Assembly (NCBI GenBank): GCA_963966185.1
Contig: CAWZYM010000405.1
Span: 477,501 to 541,500 of the forward strand
From: Rhabditoides inermis
Taxonomy: Eukaryota; Nematoda; Chromadorea; Rhabditida; Rhabditidae
Length of the DNA: 64,000 nucleotides
Direction of reading: 5' to 3'
Of the stretch, positions 50,097-62,400 are shown piece after piece (within the stretch, counting starts at the first letter, position 1; each line of letters begins with the position of its first letter). A program made the translations under genes and the position numbers. The notes beneath the pieces are model-generated. The model saw nothing but the letters and a program-made list of their open reading frames with translations, was not told the origin of the DNA and made no database searches.

Positions 50097-51530
50097 AAGA
50101 GGGAAAGAGAGAGGGAATGAGAGAAAGAAGGAGAGAGAGAGAGCTGTCCCCCTGTGATTACTCTCCTCCATTATTCGCCAGCACCTCTCTCTCCCTCTCC
50201 CTCTCAAGCTTCAACTCTGAAAACGCGTGAACAAGGAAAGGGAGAGAAGAAGACGTCATGGAAGACTTTAGAGGAGGGGGTCAGAGATAAGCAAACACAG
50301 ACCACCCTCGAAGGTGTAGTGAGAGGTGTGTGCGGCGGCGGCGGTTAAGCGATCGCTGTCGGCGTGGACGTGGTCGAGAGTGATGGCAGGCGGGCAGTGA
50401 GAGGGAGAGAGAGAGAGAGGAGGTGAATAATATATGCGATGAAAGAGAGGGAGAGAGAGGGAGCTAGGAGAGGAGGTGAGGAGGTGAGGAGGTGGAATGA
50501 AAATGGCGCCGGCAGCGAGAGAACGAGACCGATGCACCTGCACACGAATCAGCCGGACATGCGACGCCTTCTAAGACCATGAGTGACGTCTCGCAACTCT
50601 CCGTGGCTGTTGGTTGGTGGCTCACCCCCTCGCATACACACACACAAACGCGCGTCGAAATGCGATTTCTATAATCGGCGTACTGCTGCCGCTGCTGCCA
50701 GCGTCCCTCTCTCTCCCCCTCCCTCTTTCCCTCTGGCAGAGCCATGCTACGCCACTTTTTTCCAGAGTAGGCCTCCTGCTCCCTACGGGACACAGAAGAG
50801 AACACCTTCCGAGGTGGAGGGATAGGAGAGAGAGAAAGGGAGAGAGGGAGAGGGAGAGAGAGAGAGAGAGGGAGGGAGAGAGCGAGAGAGAAGTGATGCA
50901 TTGGGTGCGTGAGTGGTAATATGAAGCGGTGCAGCGTGTGGTGAGTGGGATGATGGTACTAATGAGAGGAGTGAGTAGAGAAGGTGGGCGCGGCCGGGGA
51001 ATGTGGAATGAGCGAGTGTGCAATAGAATCTACGCTTCAAGCATACCAATTTTCCGAAGCACACACACACACATTTGCAACCGCTCTAGCAGCGGCAGAA
51101 AAATTGCAGAGAAAGCAGAGGAGTTTGCAGAAAGGCAGACACACGAAAACCTCATTACGCACAAGTATCGCAACGCTGCGATCGACACATGCGATGAGAT
51201 GAGAGACGTCTGCCGGTAATGCATTACTCCGACGCTGTCTCAGCGTAGCAGGTGTAGCCGGGACATGCAGAGGAAATCGAGGAAATAAAGCCGCAACAAC
51301 ACACGCACACACACCTAGCATCGGAAGCGGCGTGAAGAAAACATGACTTTATATGGCAGTCGGATAGAAGGCGATATGGGGGAATGTCGGGGGGTGCAGC
51401 GTCGAAAGAGCACAAGCACACGTAAGCCAGCGGTGTCGGCGGAGGAGGCAGAAGCGGCGAGCGACCGCCCAAGCCGCCCCCCTAATCCAGGGGGTTCGTC
51501 TACCGACACACGAGCAGAGTGCGCAGACAC

Positions 51531-51534
<4 letters not shown>

Positions 51535-51580
<46 letters not shown>
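51535..51580. repeat. (GA)n microsatellite
   Basis: About 22 GA units in the intergenic desert. Confidence 0.95.
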
Positions 51581-51581
<1 letters not shown>

Positions 51582-53054
51582 TGGTTGAGGAGGGAGGAGG
51601 AGCAGTGTGACGGAGGGTAATGGCCCTTCCAACCCGGCAAACTAATGAGAAAAACGAAAAATTGGCGGGAAACACGAGCGGCGAAAAAAAAACTTCCCGA
51701 CAGGTGATCGGCAACAAAAAAGAGAAGAAGGGTGGAGAATCTCATCATATAGTCATATGTGGAGGCGGAAAAGGAGGCGAACCGTAGAAGGGAAAGGAGA
51801 GTGAAAGAGATAGAGAGAGAGTAAGAGAGAAAACAATGTGGTTCGGTGTGAAATGGAGAAGACAAAACACCAGAACCACGCGGGCAGAATGCAATTTCGA
51901 AGCAGCGGAGGAAGGAGAGAAGCAGCAGGCGACACCGGTGAGTCGAAGTAATAACGAAACACGAATCGATGATGCGATGCAAAACATGATAAAAGGCTGC
52001 GGGTGCGAATGGGACGCGCGAAATGTGAAACATGACGCCCTGACAGGGCGCCACCACCAACATTGTTTACCATGAAAGCATAGACGAAACGATGGTGGCG
52101 GGCAGACCTCTCTCTCTCTCTCTCCCTCTCTCCCTCTCCCTCTTTCATTCGCGAGCGTTTAATTAACCGCAACGTAGTGGCAGTGTGGAGAGAGCGAGAG
52201 TGAATGGGAAGATGACTTGATGTTGTGGCGCCCACACACACACACACACATGCACATAGCACTAGCCAACCGGTCGAGTGAGTGAGTGAGTGGTGGAGAG
52301 AGAATTCGACAGCAATCATTCGTGTCGAGACCCGATCGATACTTGAACAGGTGCGCGCTAGACCAGCTGATTGCGAGACGAAAAAGAGCAGGTAAAACGC
52401 GATTAGAGATAAGCGTCATGGGTTCAAGAGATAAACGATCGACGAGAGAGAGGGGAGAGAGATAGAGAAAGAGAGAGTGAGAGGGAGATGAAAAGGGAGA
52501 GGGAGGGAGAGAAGGAGAGAGGGAGACAAGGAGATAGAGAGAGAGTGAAGCGGACAGCAGGTGTTGCCCGGAATAAAAGTCTCGAAAAAGCCATGTCGCA
52601 GATGGGTGGTCCAGAGTGCGTTCGTTGGAACAAAACGGCAAAAAAGAGCGGCGCAGTTGACCTTTGCAGAGTGCGAGAGGGGAGGGAAGGGAACAGGCTG
52701 CCACACTCCTCTCTCCCTGCGCGCGCACACAGTTTCGTGAGTTTTGCCGCCCGCGCGCGCCATTTCTCTCATTGCCCACTGCCGACTGTTGTTGTTGTTA
52801 TTTTTCCAGCCCTGTCTTTTGTTTGCGCATGTGTTGACGCTATGTACTATTCCCTTTCACCACTCTCTCACTGGCATGAAACAGGAGAAGCTTGGCGTTG
52901 AGAGTGGAATATACATGTATGCTGTTGAGGCTGCGCTTCTTTCCCGCTTTCCCACGCACTTCATTTTCGTTCTTTGATCGATCGACCACCGAGCAGGCGT
53001 CAACGACTGTGAAAAGCCATCGCTCTCTCTTGACCATTCATTGATTCGATTCAA

Positions 53055-53098
53055 CCGCCTCTTTCTCTTTCTCTTTCTCTTTCTCTTTCTCTTTTTCG
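53055..53098. repeat. (CTTTCT)n tract
   Basis: A polypyrimidine hexanucleotide array about 170 bp upstream of the small gene at 53266. Confidence 0.9.
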
Positions 53099-53265
53099 CT
53101 GACCTTCGTACCGATACTATATACCGATTGCCAGATTTATTCTCGATTGCGCATGTAGTTGTCTTGCCTTCTCCTGTTTCATCGTGACTGTGTCGAAGTA
53201 CTTTATAATGCTGCTCCTCTCCCTTCTCTCTCTCTCTCTCTCTCTCCCCACTCTCCCTCTTTCAG

Positions 53266-53998
53266 ATGGACCCTTCTCGTGCCGCCGCTATCCGCGATGC
53301 TTACATCAACCGCCTGCTCAAAGACCTCGACTCTGACTGCGACGACGAAAACGAGTCGGTTCTTTTTTCTATGCTCTATTTTGAAATTCCTCGCCTTCGC
53401 GTTGTTCATAAGGCTATGCTTTCATTAGAAACACATTTATCGTGAACATTAAGTGTTGTGATGATTTGAAGTTTTTTGATCAGTAACTTCATTGAATGAT
53501 TGATTGACGAACTTACCATTGATCTGGTATGCGGTCTACCCGATCAGTTTTGAAGTTTCGAATGTTGCTAATTATTACCGCGAGGAAGCACCTGTCATGT
53601 GTTAGCAAGGAGAAAAAAACGGGCCTAGGAAGATGAATATAATGATGAAACAGCAAGATGTTGGGTTAATACTTTGGTAGACAATACTATGTACGACCTT
53701 TTTGTAGGTTTGACTCTCATTCGACGGACGCTATGTCGCTGGAACTGAGTCGAGAGGAGGCGGAGGGCGAGAAGAAGCAGAGCAAAATAGACAAGTTCAA
53801 GGTGAGCGGATATCTCTCCCCCTTCTCCCTCCCTCCCCCTCTCTCTCTCCCTCCCCCCCTCTCTCTCTCTCTCTCCCTCCTTTCTTCTTTCAGGCGTACT
53901 TGTTCGGCAAGAACAAAGATGTGAAGGCGGCCAAGGCTCGTCTGGAGGAGATGGATCGGAAGGATCAGGAGCGACGGGAGCAGAAGAAGAACCAGTGA
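53266..53998 (+). CDS. Small charged protein, unrecognised
   Basis: The ATG at 53266 directly follows a pyrimidine tract and TTTCAG, so the start sits at a splice acceptor: either a 5'-UTR intron or a spliced-leader site, both common in nematodes. Three exons join in frame (about 53266-53355, 53708-53801, 53894-53998). The second joins if the donor is GTCGGT, within the end of DDENE. The product is 95 residues: MDPSRAAAIRDAYINRLLKD, an acidic stretch, LSREEAEGEKKQSKIDKFK, then AYLFGKNKDVKAAKARLEEM and a Lys/Arg/Glu-rich coil ending KKNQ. There is no signal peptide or membrane segment, so it is probably cytosolic and helical. The stop TGA overlaps a donor-like CAGTGAGC; if spliced, an acceptor at about 54195 would add a hydrophobic tail. 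I do not recognise the family. Confidence 0.6.
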
Positions 53999-55841
53999 GC
54001 CAATCTTTTCCTACTCCTCTCTCTCTCTCTCTCTCCTCTCACACACACTCTCGCTTAGCCATTGTGCCTGTCATCATATCCATCTCTCCATGTGCATGTC
54101 ACTAGTAGATTCTGATTTTATGTTTACCTTATTACCATCTCTCTCCCTTTGTCTCTCTTTTTTGTGTTTCATGTATCCTTTTTCCTTCACTTCCAGCTTT
54201 CATATCACTGATCCGGGCGATTGTTTTAAATTGATTGTGGTCATATCTCTAGTGTGTTTTGTGTGATTTGCGAAGATGATTTTTACGCTGTGGTTTTACT
54301 GTGTAACACAGTCTTACTGTGAGATAAATGTGTTTTATTAAAGCTACGTTAACTTCATGGGTTATTATTATTGAAATTTTGTTATGTAAAAATAAACCCG
54401 ATAAACAACTGTAAACGAGCATCCGAACGGGTAAGGTTACAAGAGAGAAAAACCAACATAGACAATAAGTAACTGTTGTATTTGTATTATGTGTAATTGT
54501 TACAAGATGCAGTGAGGGACCGATAGTAGGACGGACTGCAAAATGACAGAGTTGCATTTGAGTTGTGGACGGAGTTGCAACATCGCCGAAACAGAGAACG
54601 GTAAAACTAGAATGTTCAATTAGTCAATGCCGTAGTGGAGCGGAGGATTTTATTCACAATCATTATTTCTCTTCTCTCTTTTTTTCCACGTTCTCTGTGA
54701 TTCAGATTCCGAGCATGGCTTCGCCAGATCGTGGGATCTCGCCCTTTCGTGGAGATTCAGGGAGTTGTCGGCCCTGTAATAACGAGTGGTATGATGCGTT
54801 AGTGATATGTCGGCTACATGTGTCCGATCTTGCGTGCGTTATTTGTCGTGTCCTATGTCTCTGTTCCGAGATGAGTCCGGTTGGGGTTAGCACGATAAAG
54901 CACATGGCTAGTGTAGTAGCTTTGATGTGATATATAATATATAAGTTGCACTTATATGTGTTATCTCTCTCATCCCAGGTGTATCCATTAAATAGACAAA
55001 ATCATGCGTTTATAGCATGTCCGATAATTTAGGTGTAGTAAAAGTCAGTAGTGTCCATTTGAAAATCTCTTGAAAAGGGTAAGTGAACGAAACACCCCCT
55101 TTTTGTCGTATAATATTTTCTGTCAAATTGATGTTCCATTTTTATTTAAGTTCCATATTTATGAATTTATCACGCTGCGGTGATATATGAGGTCTCATCT
55201 GCAAGTGGAATAGAGAATCAAACGCATTTCTCTATCTGTAACAAATATTTTACTTATATTGTGTTGCACTCACACAATATACAAAACTAATGAGGATTTT
55301 GTAGAGGATTTCTGGTTGAATCCCGGCACACTAACCCCGTATTCACAGGCCACCACACATCCCTCGAGCGAGAGGAGGAAGGGAGGAAGAAAGAGAGACA
55401 AGAATGGCACACGGATGAGTTTATCTGCGTGCGGCATACATGAATGGGTGAGGGATTGTGGCTTTCTGGTACAGGACCCGGGCTGCGCCCGGCGTTCTGT
55501 GGGTGTGCTCACCACCAGAGGATCCCGAGGTGGTTGTAGGTAGATGCTTTATTCATACTCGATCCGTCATTAAATACTCAGAGACATTCAAAACATTACG
55601 CCCGTGACTCACGCAGCACTCAAAACATTACATGCGGAGGATATGCGAGGATGGGGACGTATGTGTGGGTGAGTCACATACAGGAATGCATGAGTCACAC
55701 GAGAACAACAGACAAATCGACAACATAGAATCGTGGGGTTCTACACACTCGGGCGCGGGGAAAATGACAGAGAGAGAGAGGGGGACACTACGGAATCGGG
55801 GCTTCCCTACTTAGGGCGAGGGGAAATGGGGATGGAGGCAC
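53999..55841. other. Intergenic region, possibly including the 3' LTR of the retroelement
   Basis: No host gene is supported. A minus-strand AATAAA at about 55550 is placed where a BEL/Pao 3' LTR or 3' UTR could end transcription. I could not find LTR ends or a polypurine tract, because the partner LTR is outside the window. Confidence 0.4.
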
Positions 55842-55954
55842 TCACGGGATGGGGACGGCCTCTGCGCGGGAGAATCCGTGTGAGCGAAGAAGGAGCCAGA
55901 AGTAGATCGCCCATCTAAAATCCGGGTCGCGTGAATACACTGAGAAGACTAGAC

Positions 55955-56237
55955 TCACCGATACGATGACGGTCCCGCACGGATGAACACCACCCGCGCG
56001 TGTCTCCCATTCTCGTACTCCATGAATACGAGGTGAGCCGGTAGTCTCAACGCATGACGGAAGCGGAAGAGAAGCCGGTGCGCCTCGTGGTGTCGGTGAA
56101 TCGGCGCGCGCACATGCACCCGTATTTCGACAGCAGTACGGTACGCCACCATCCCGTAGTCCATCGCGGTGGTTAGGTCGCACAAATGGAAAGCGGGAAT
56201 CTGCGGATGCGGATTGACGACACTGACCCCTCAGGCA
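55955..56237 (-). CDS. Possible extra reading frame 3' of env
   Basis: On the minus strand, an open frame runs from just after a TGA at about 56238 through HLCDLTTAMDYGMVAYRTAV to VVFIRAGPSSYR, stopping at 55955. Amino-acid use looks protein-like, with many His/Arg. There is no good early ATG, but a CCGCAG acceptor sits just upstream, so a spliced message is possible. It is 3' of the env stop and on the same strand as the retroelement. It could be an accessory gene, the remnant of another element, or chance. Confidence 0.3.
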
Positions 56238-56291
56238 TCGCATCTGATATCGTCCGCGGATATCAAAACATAATTAGTGACGGGGGAAAGA

Positions 56292-56431
56292 GAGATCGCT
56301 GGCACTAACACATGTATTGAAACACATGCATCAGGCGGGGGGTTGATGATCAGTGATGGGTGGAGATCGCTGGTACTGACGCATGTAGCGAAACACACGC
56401 GTCCTGCGGGGGGGGGGAATGATGACTCGCA
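56292..56431. repeat. 71-bp imperfect tandem repeat after env
   Basis: GAGATCGCTGG...ACACATG-type units start at 56292 and 56363. Each ends in a G-run (7 and 10 Gs) followed by an AATGATGA/TTGATGA motif. They lie immediately 3' of the polyprotein stop. Confidence 0.8.
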
Positions 56432-59400
56432 TCATCTTGCTCGGTGTGCGCGCCCGATGAGGCGAAGGGCGACCTTGTATGCGGCGATCACTGTGACAAA
56501 CACGATGAGTGCGGTGGTCAGGCGAGAACTGACGTCATCGATGATGGTTTTGAGGTATCTTCTGACTACGGTGGCGAGACTGGGTGCTCCGATGAGAGCG
56601 GGTCGGGATTTCCATCCTGACCCGGAGACGTCGTAGTCCACTGCAAAGAGGTTGGCTCTAACATGGGCCTCAGTCTTAGCCCCCGGGCAGGATACGTTGC
56701 ACTGCTCGTCAATGTTGGGTCGATCGAACTGCACTCGGGTTGTCTCCATGACAGGATGAGATCGGCAGATGACTTCGAATGTGGAGGAGCTACATTGCAC
56801 GTGCGCGCGCTGCTCACTGGCGGTAGAGCACACGTAGTCGACCGTGGCTCCCTCCGCACATTGGAAGCAGCCCTCGATCTTCTTGATCTCCAGGTCGCAG
56901 GGGGCGACATCGTGTCGGCTGCTGGCCTTGAACGCCTCGTCCAAGGTCACTTGCAGAGTGGTTAGCGAGTACGCTGAGTCGGAGAAGACGCGTCCGTCTC
57001 GGCTGAAGAGTTTCACGTCGTTGTAGATCAGAGGGAGCGATGTGGTTCTATCCAGTAGAATCCGGTTGGAGTCGATGGAACATACGGAGCCCCCGTCAGC
57101 TGCGTGACAGGCGACGTTCCGGTTGTCGAGAGCGCAAGATGTGTTGTCGCACCTGAGGGTCTCTGCTATCCGAAGTGCGCGTGAATCGAGTAGAAGTGTA
57201 GCGTCAGGGGAGCGCAGAAACCAAGCCTCGGTGAGTGGCAAGGGCGGTGTCACGGCCTGGACATTGATTGTCAGCTTCTCGCTCGAAGAAGTCCCTCCGG
57301 GCGGGATGAGGGCGGCCAGCAGAGTGGATGTACCCAGATTGCTCGTGAATTCGACGTGCACCTCCGTTGTCGGTTTCCAGCTGCATTTGAAGACATGCAG
57401 CAACGGAGATTCCGTAACGGCATACACCCTTGTAAAAAGGCATCCACTGGAACAGAAAAGGCATCCGCAGGTGACACAGCTGCAACTCTCCTCGCACATA
57501 TTGATCCCGGGGAATTGTTGGTAGGCAGTGAATTCCTCGAGATGGGTGGTTGGTGAGAGTGTGGAGCATACGTCGTTGACGCATGAGCCGGCATGCGGGC
57601 AGCGTCGAATGGAGGTTGTGTGAAAGTCGGCGATGCGCGTGTTGAACGCCTTGGTTGGCACGCATTGTAGCAATGTTCTTGCTCGGATGCTGACCGACCC
57701 CATTGGGCGGTCGGCCTTGTCCTTCAGTAGGATCTGAGAAGGAACATCCGATGTCAATGTCATGATAGTTGATTCCGTGAATCCGCACTCGGTGTGCCCT
57801 GAGGCGTAGTAGGTGCATTGTCGGTCGGACGCGGTGAAGGATAGGGCGCTCTGCACGGATGTTGGAAGGATCGTGATTGTTAGTATCGCGAGGAAAGGGT
57901 TTCTCTTCCAGTCGGGTACGAGAGGGAGGCGGCGCCGGCGACGACATCGGCATGTGCGGTGGATGGCCACCAGCACGGCGAACTTGACGAGTGTGAAGAC
58001 AAGTGTGGCGGTCAGCAAGGACATGCCCTGTACTAGCCGTCGGTAGAGACATCCTGGGTAGCGAGCCGAGTTCCAGCAGATGATGCAATCGGAGATGTCG
58101 CATATAGAATGCGACGAGCAGGCTATCGTGGTGTTCCAGGTCTGCTCTCCTCCTTTCCAGGCTGCGAGTGCGTACTGTTGCCTCGAGAGTAGATAACCGT
58201 CTGCTGGGATAAACATTTCAGTCTTCTGGGGAAACTTCAGGTGGGAACAGCGGCTTGTCGAATCATGAAGTATGCAGACCTCGAGAAGGGCCGCTCGGCA
58301 GCTGGGGGAAGGGTCGACGATGATTCCAGGGGACCCGCATGACACGTTGACGTGACAGGCGTGGTGCGGGGGTGCTGGTCGGTCATGTGGAATGAAAACT
58401 GTGGTCAGGCGAGATGACCATGCGGCGACCGGCACCTCCGCGGTGGGCGTCCGCAGGAACGTTGTCTCTGGGGGAAGGGTACAGAAGCGAGTGGCAGACT
58501 TTTCGCATGGGTGGTGGCGGCAATACGCTTCTGTTCCCGTGGCTGGTCCCTCTCCGAAACACTGGATGTCCTGGTTGGGCAACTGCTTCTTGATGAGATC
58601 GAGTTTCTTCACGGTGAAGCGGGTCTGGTCCGCCAGCATGACGGAGTGGACCATGGCTGATGACTTCGATGGATGGGTCTCCGTTCGGGCGAGAGTCCAT
58701 TCGGCGAGAAGTGGCTGCAGGTGTGGCCGTGCCTCCTTTGATGTCATCTCGATTGGCGTGGGTGAGCAGTCGTCTGCCCATGAAGGGCATCGGCACATCT
58801 CCCCGCAGATCGATCCTGATTGTTGGGCGTCGATGGCGGAGCGCAGGTGGCCGTTACACTTGACATGCTGCCAGCAGAATGATGCAGACTCCTCGAAGAC
58901 GGCGAATCCCTCGGGGTGACACGCATCTGTGTACACGATGTCTGAGAAATTGCATGTCGTCGAGTGGCAGACTGCCACGAGGGAGAGTAGCACGGTGTAG
59001 AAGAAGGTTTTCTTCTTGGGGTTCCGGCGCAAGTTGTACCTGGCGGGTATGATTGAGGCGGCGTCGTCCTGGGAGCCGATGATGTGGTCGCGCGGATGGT
59101 CCGGCTGAGAGTCGACTGAAGCCGAGGTGGCGGGCCCATCAGTGGCGGCTTCAGGCGCGCTTTCGGGTTCGACAGGATGAGCGTCCTCGGGGTGGTCGGC
59201 GGCGATATCATGGTTCAAGTCGGCCTCCAACGGATGGAGCGTGGCGATAGAGCGCCGACTGGTCCTTCCGTTTGCGAATACGACCTCGGCAGTCCGTATC
59301 TGAGAGTCTCTTCCGATCTCTGTGCTGGTTATCCTCGCGAGTCTCCAGTGTCCTCGGCGCATGTTGGGTTCGTCCACGAGGACGATCTCACCCACCTGCG

Positions 59401-62400
59401 GGGTACGAGGGCGAGCCCCACGGGGTTGGGCGAGGCTGCGGAGGTGTGACTGACGGAGGCTGACGAGATAATCCTTATAGAATACTTCCCAGACCTTGTC
59501 GAGGCGAGTCTTGGCCCGATTCCATGTTTCCTCTAGGTGAGTGGAGTCCAGCTGGTTCCAATCCGGAGGCGAGGGCGGCAGCCCAGGGCTGGATAGGGGA
59601 TCCAGGAAGTCGATGGGACGGAGGACTATCTTGTCGTCGGCGACGTAGGACAGGGGGCGGGTATTGACGATCGCTTCGGTTTCTGCGAGCAGGGTCCTGA
59701 ACTCTTCGAGCGAAATGAGGTTTCGCCCAACCACCTGCTTGATGCTGGCCTTGACAATGCCGATCAGCCGTTCGTAGTGTCCTCCGCACCACGGTGAGTG
59801 GCTGGGTATCCAAGAGTACTTGATTCCGACGGACGAGCAGTAGTCGACTATCAAGCGCGCCGGGCTGGGCCCCTGCTCCGTCCACTGCATCAGGATGGGC
59901 GCAGCTCCTTTGAAATTCGTGCCGTTGTCGCTTGTGAGGGAGGAGGGGCGGCCTCGGCGGGCGACGAAGCGTCGGAAAGCGTGTAGAAAGTCCTCTGAGG
60001 ATAGGCTGTCGGCGACCTCGAGATGCACTGCCCGAACGGCCAGGCATGCGAACAGTGCGAGGTAGACCTTGCGAGTCCCGGCTTCGGTCGAGACGGTGAA
60101 CGGTCCAGCGTAGTCGACCGCGCAGTGGTCGAAGGGACGAGAACGGCTCACGCGGGCTCTCGGGAGGTCCGGCACCGGCGGGAGACGGAACGGGCGGGTG
60201 TTCCGAATGGAGCAGAAGGAGCACCCAGATATCGCTTTCTTGACCGCCGCGCGGCCTCCCGGAATCCAGAAGTTGGTCCTCAACTGGTTTAAGGTGTGAG
60301 AGATGGAAGCGTGGTGCAACTTCTTGTGGATGTCCTGGATGAGGAGGGTTGTCGCTCCATCGTGGCGAGGAACGAATATCGGGTCACAGGCGTCTTCGGG
60401 CAGAACGGAGTTGTTGAGGCGCCCGCGGGAGCGCCAGAGCCCGTCGGTATCCTTGAATAGACGCAGCTCGTTGATCTCCTTCGTGGTGGGGGGTGCCCGG
60501 TCTTGCATCTGTCGTAGCAGGACCGTGCGGGCCACGCGCCTGATGTCATCTCCCGATGAGGAAGTAGCGAGAGCGAATCCCTTCCATCCTGCGCGGCGGA
60601 GGCGGAGGATGAAGGAGATGATTGTCGCGACGGTGCCGAGCAGCGTTTCCCACTTGGAGAAGCGTTTCGGGTCTGGTCCGGACGGCATTTCGACTGCTGC
60701 GGGAGTGGCGATGACCTCGGGGGGTCTTGACGCGGCCTTCTCGGTGCCTGCTGTGTCCGGCGCGACCGCGGAACCTTCCGGCTGGGGGGGCCAGCTGGAC
60801 TCGGGTTTGGAGAGGAAGTTGGGTCCATGCCACCACAGTGTCGATTCTTGTAGACGGGAGAGGGTGAGTCCTCGTGTGGCGAGATCCGCGGGGTTCTCGT
60901 GGGTGGAGATGTAGCGGAATTCGAAGTCATGTGAGCGAATTTCCTGCAACCTTCTTTGCACGAAAGGGGGGTTGGATGTCTTCCCGTTGGTGATCCAGGC
61001 GAGCGCGATCCGGCTGTCTGTCCAGACGACGACTCGTCTTGTGAGAGGATTGGACGCCTCGTTCAGGATGAACTTGGCCAGTCTGCACCCTATGAGGGAA
61101 CCGAGGAGCTCGAGCCGCGGGATGGTCGATCCTTGGAGAGGGGCTAGGCGCGATCGACTGCAGATGAGTCGCGGGGAGTCGTCGGAGTCGGGGCACTTGA
61201 AGTACGCGCAGGCGGCGAACGCGTTCTTGGACGCGTCGACGAAGATGTGTAGATCGGCGGGGGACGTGGATGAGATGACACGTCGTGGGATGTCGATGCG
61301 AGTGGGATCATCTTGCGAAAGACCGTGTAGCTGTGCTGCTTCTGCTTCTGTGAGCGGCTCGTCCCATCCTCGGCCATTCCTCCAGAGCGTCTGGATGAAG
61401 AGGCGGAAGGGAAGACAGAACGGGGAGATGAGTCCGACTGGATCGAAAATGGACGCGAGTTCCCTCAGGAGTGATCGCTTCGTTGCTCCTTCGGTGGTGA
61501 TGCGGGCCGGGCAGTAGCTGATGACGTCTCTGCTGGGGTCCCAGTACAGACCTAGGAAGGAGAGCGGTTTTTCCTCCACGTTCCATAGCTTGTTGAGCTC
61601 CGGAGATGACGACACTTCGTCGCGAAGGATCATCGATGCGTCAGCAAGGCGCTTCTTTGCGTAGCGCATCTTGGCAAACCCTTCTTCCACCGTCCGTGCC
61701 CCACAGAGGAAGTTGTCGACGTATCCAGAGCGGAGGAGTTCTCGGTCGACCGGTGTCGCGTCTTGCTCGAGGTGGATGCGGAGGACGGCCGAGAGAGTGA
61801 ACGACGAGCTTGTGACTCCGAAGTTCAGGCGGGCGAAGCGCAGGACGCGCAGGTTGTCTCTCGTGAACGGTTTGTTCCAGTCGATCGGGGCAAAAAAGCG
61901 GAGCAGGTCGCGGTCGGGCGGGTTCACAGCGAGTTGATTGTACGCGGCCTTTATGTCGCTGGAGATGGCGATTGTGTGACAACGGAAGCGCAGGAGGATG
62001 CTGAGGAGGTCCACGGGGTTAGCGGCGCCAGTCAGCAGTAGGTCGTTGAGAGAGGGCGACCCTTTCCTTTTGCTGCTGGCGTTGTGGCACAGGCGGTACT
62101 TGCGTGTGCCGTCTGGAAGATCCTTGACAACGATGAGGTACGGTTGGTAAGATGCGGCTCCGAAACGGGGGTTGTCAACTTCCTGCTTGGGGACGATCTC
62201 GACGACTCCTTCGGAGAGCCAGTCGTCAATGATCTTCTGGATCTCCTGTTTGACGTGCGGCTTCTTGTCGAGGTTCTGCTTCATGTTGATCAGCTGTCGG
62301 ATGGCGACTCCTTCATTGGTTGGTATGACGGCGTCAGGGTCTCGGAGGGGAAGACTGACGGAGTATCGTCCGTCGACGAATCGACATGTCTTCTTGAAGA

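Larger units (their letters stand above)
45839..53265. other. Repeat-dense intergenic desert
   Basis: 7.4 kb between divergent genes with no supportable coding sequence. Open frames here are translations of CT, GA and TA tracts. It should carry the promoters of complexin and of the small gene at 53266. Individual elements are listed separately. Purine-only tracts fill about 48315-48550, 50050-50150, 50820-50890 and 52440-52545. Confidence 0.7.

Noticed and set aside
51500..52780. Several 100-200-codon frames on the minus strand with Leu/Ser runs
   Set aside because: Composition follows the GA/CT tracts; no motif, and frames overlap each other freely.
54565..54930. 121-codon plus-strand frame with several Cys
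   Set aside because: An acceptor-like site precedes an internal ATG, but no partner exon, signal peptide or recognisable pattern was found; left as chance.
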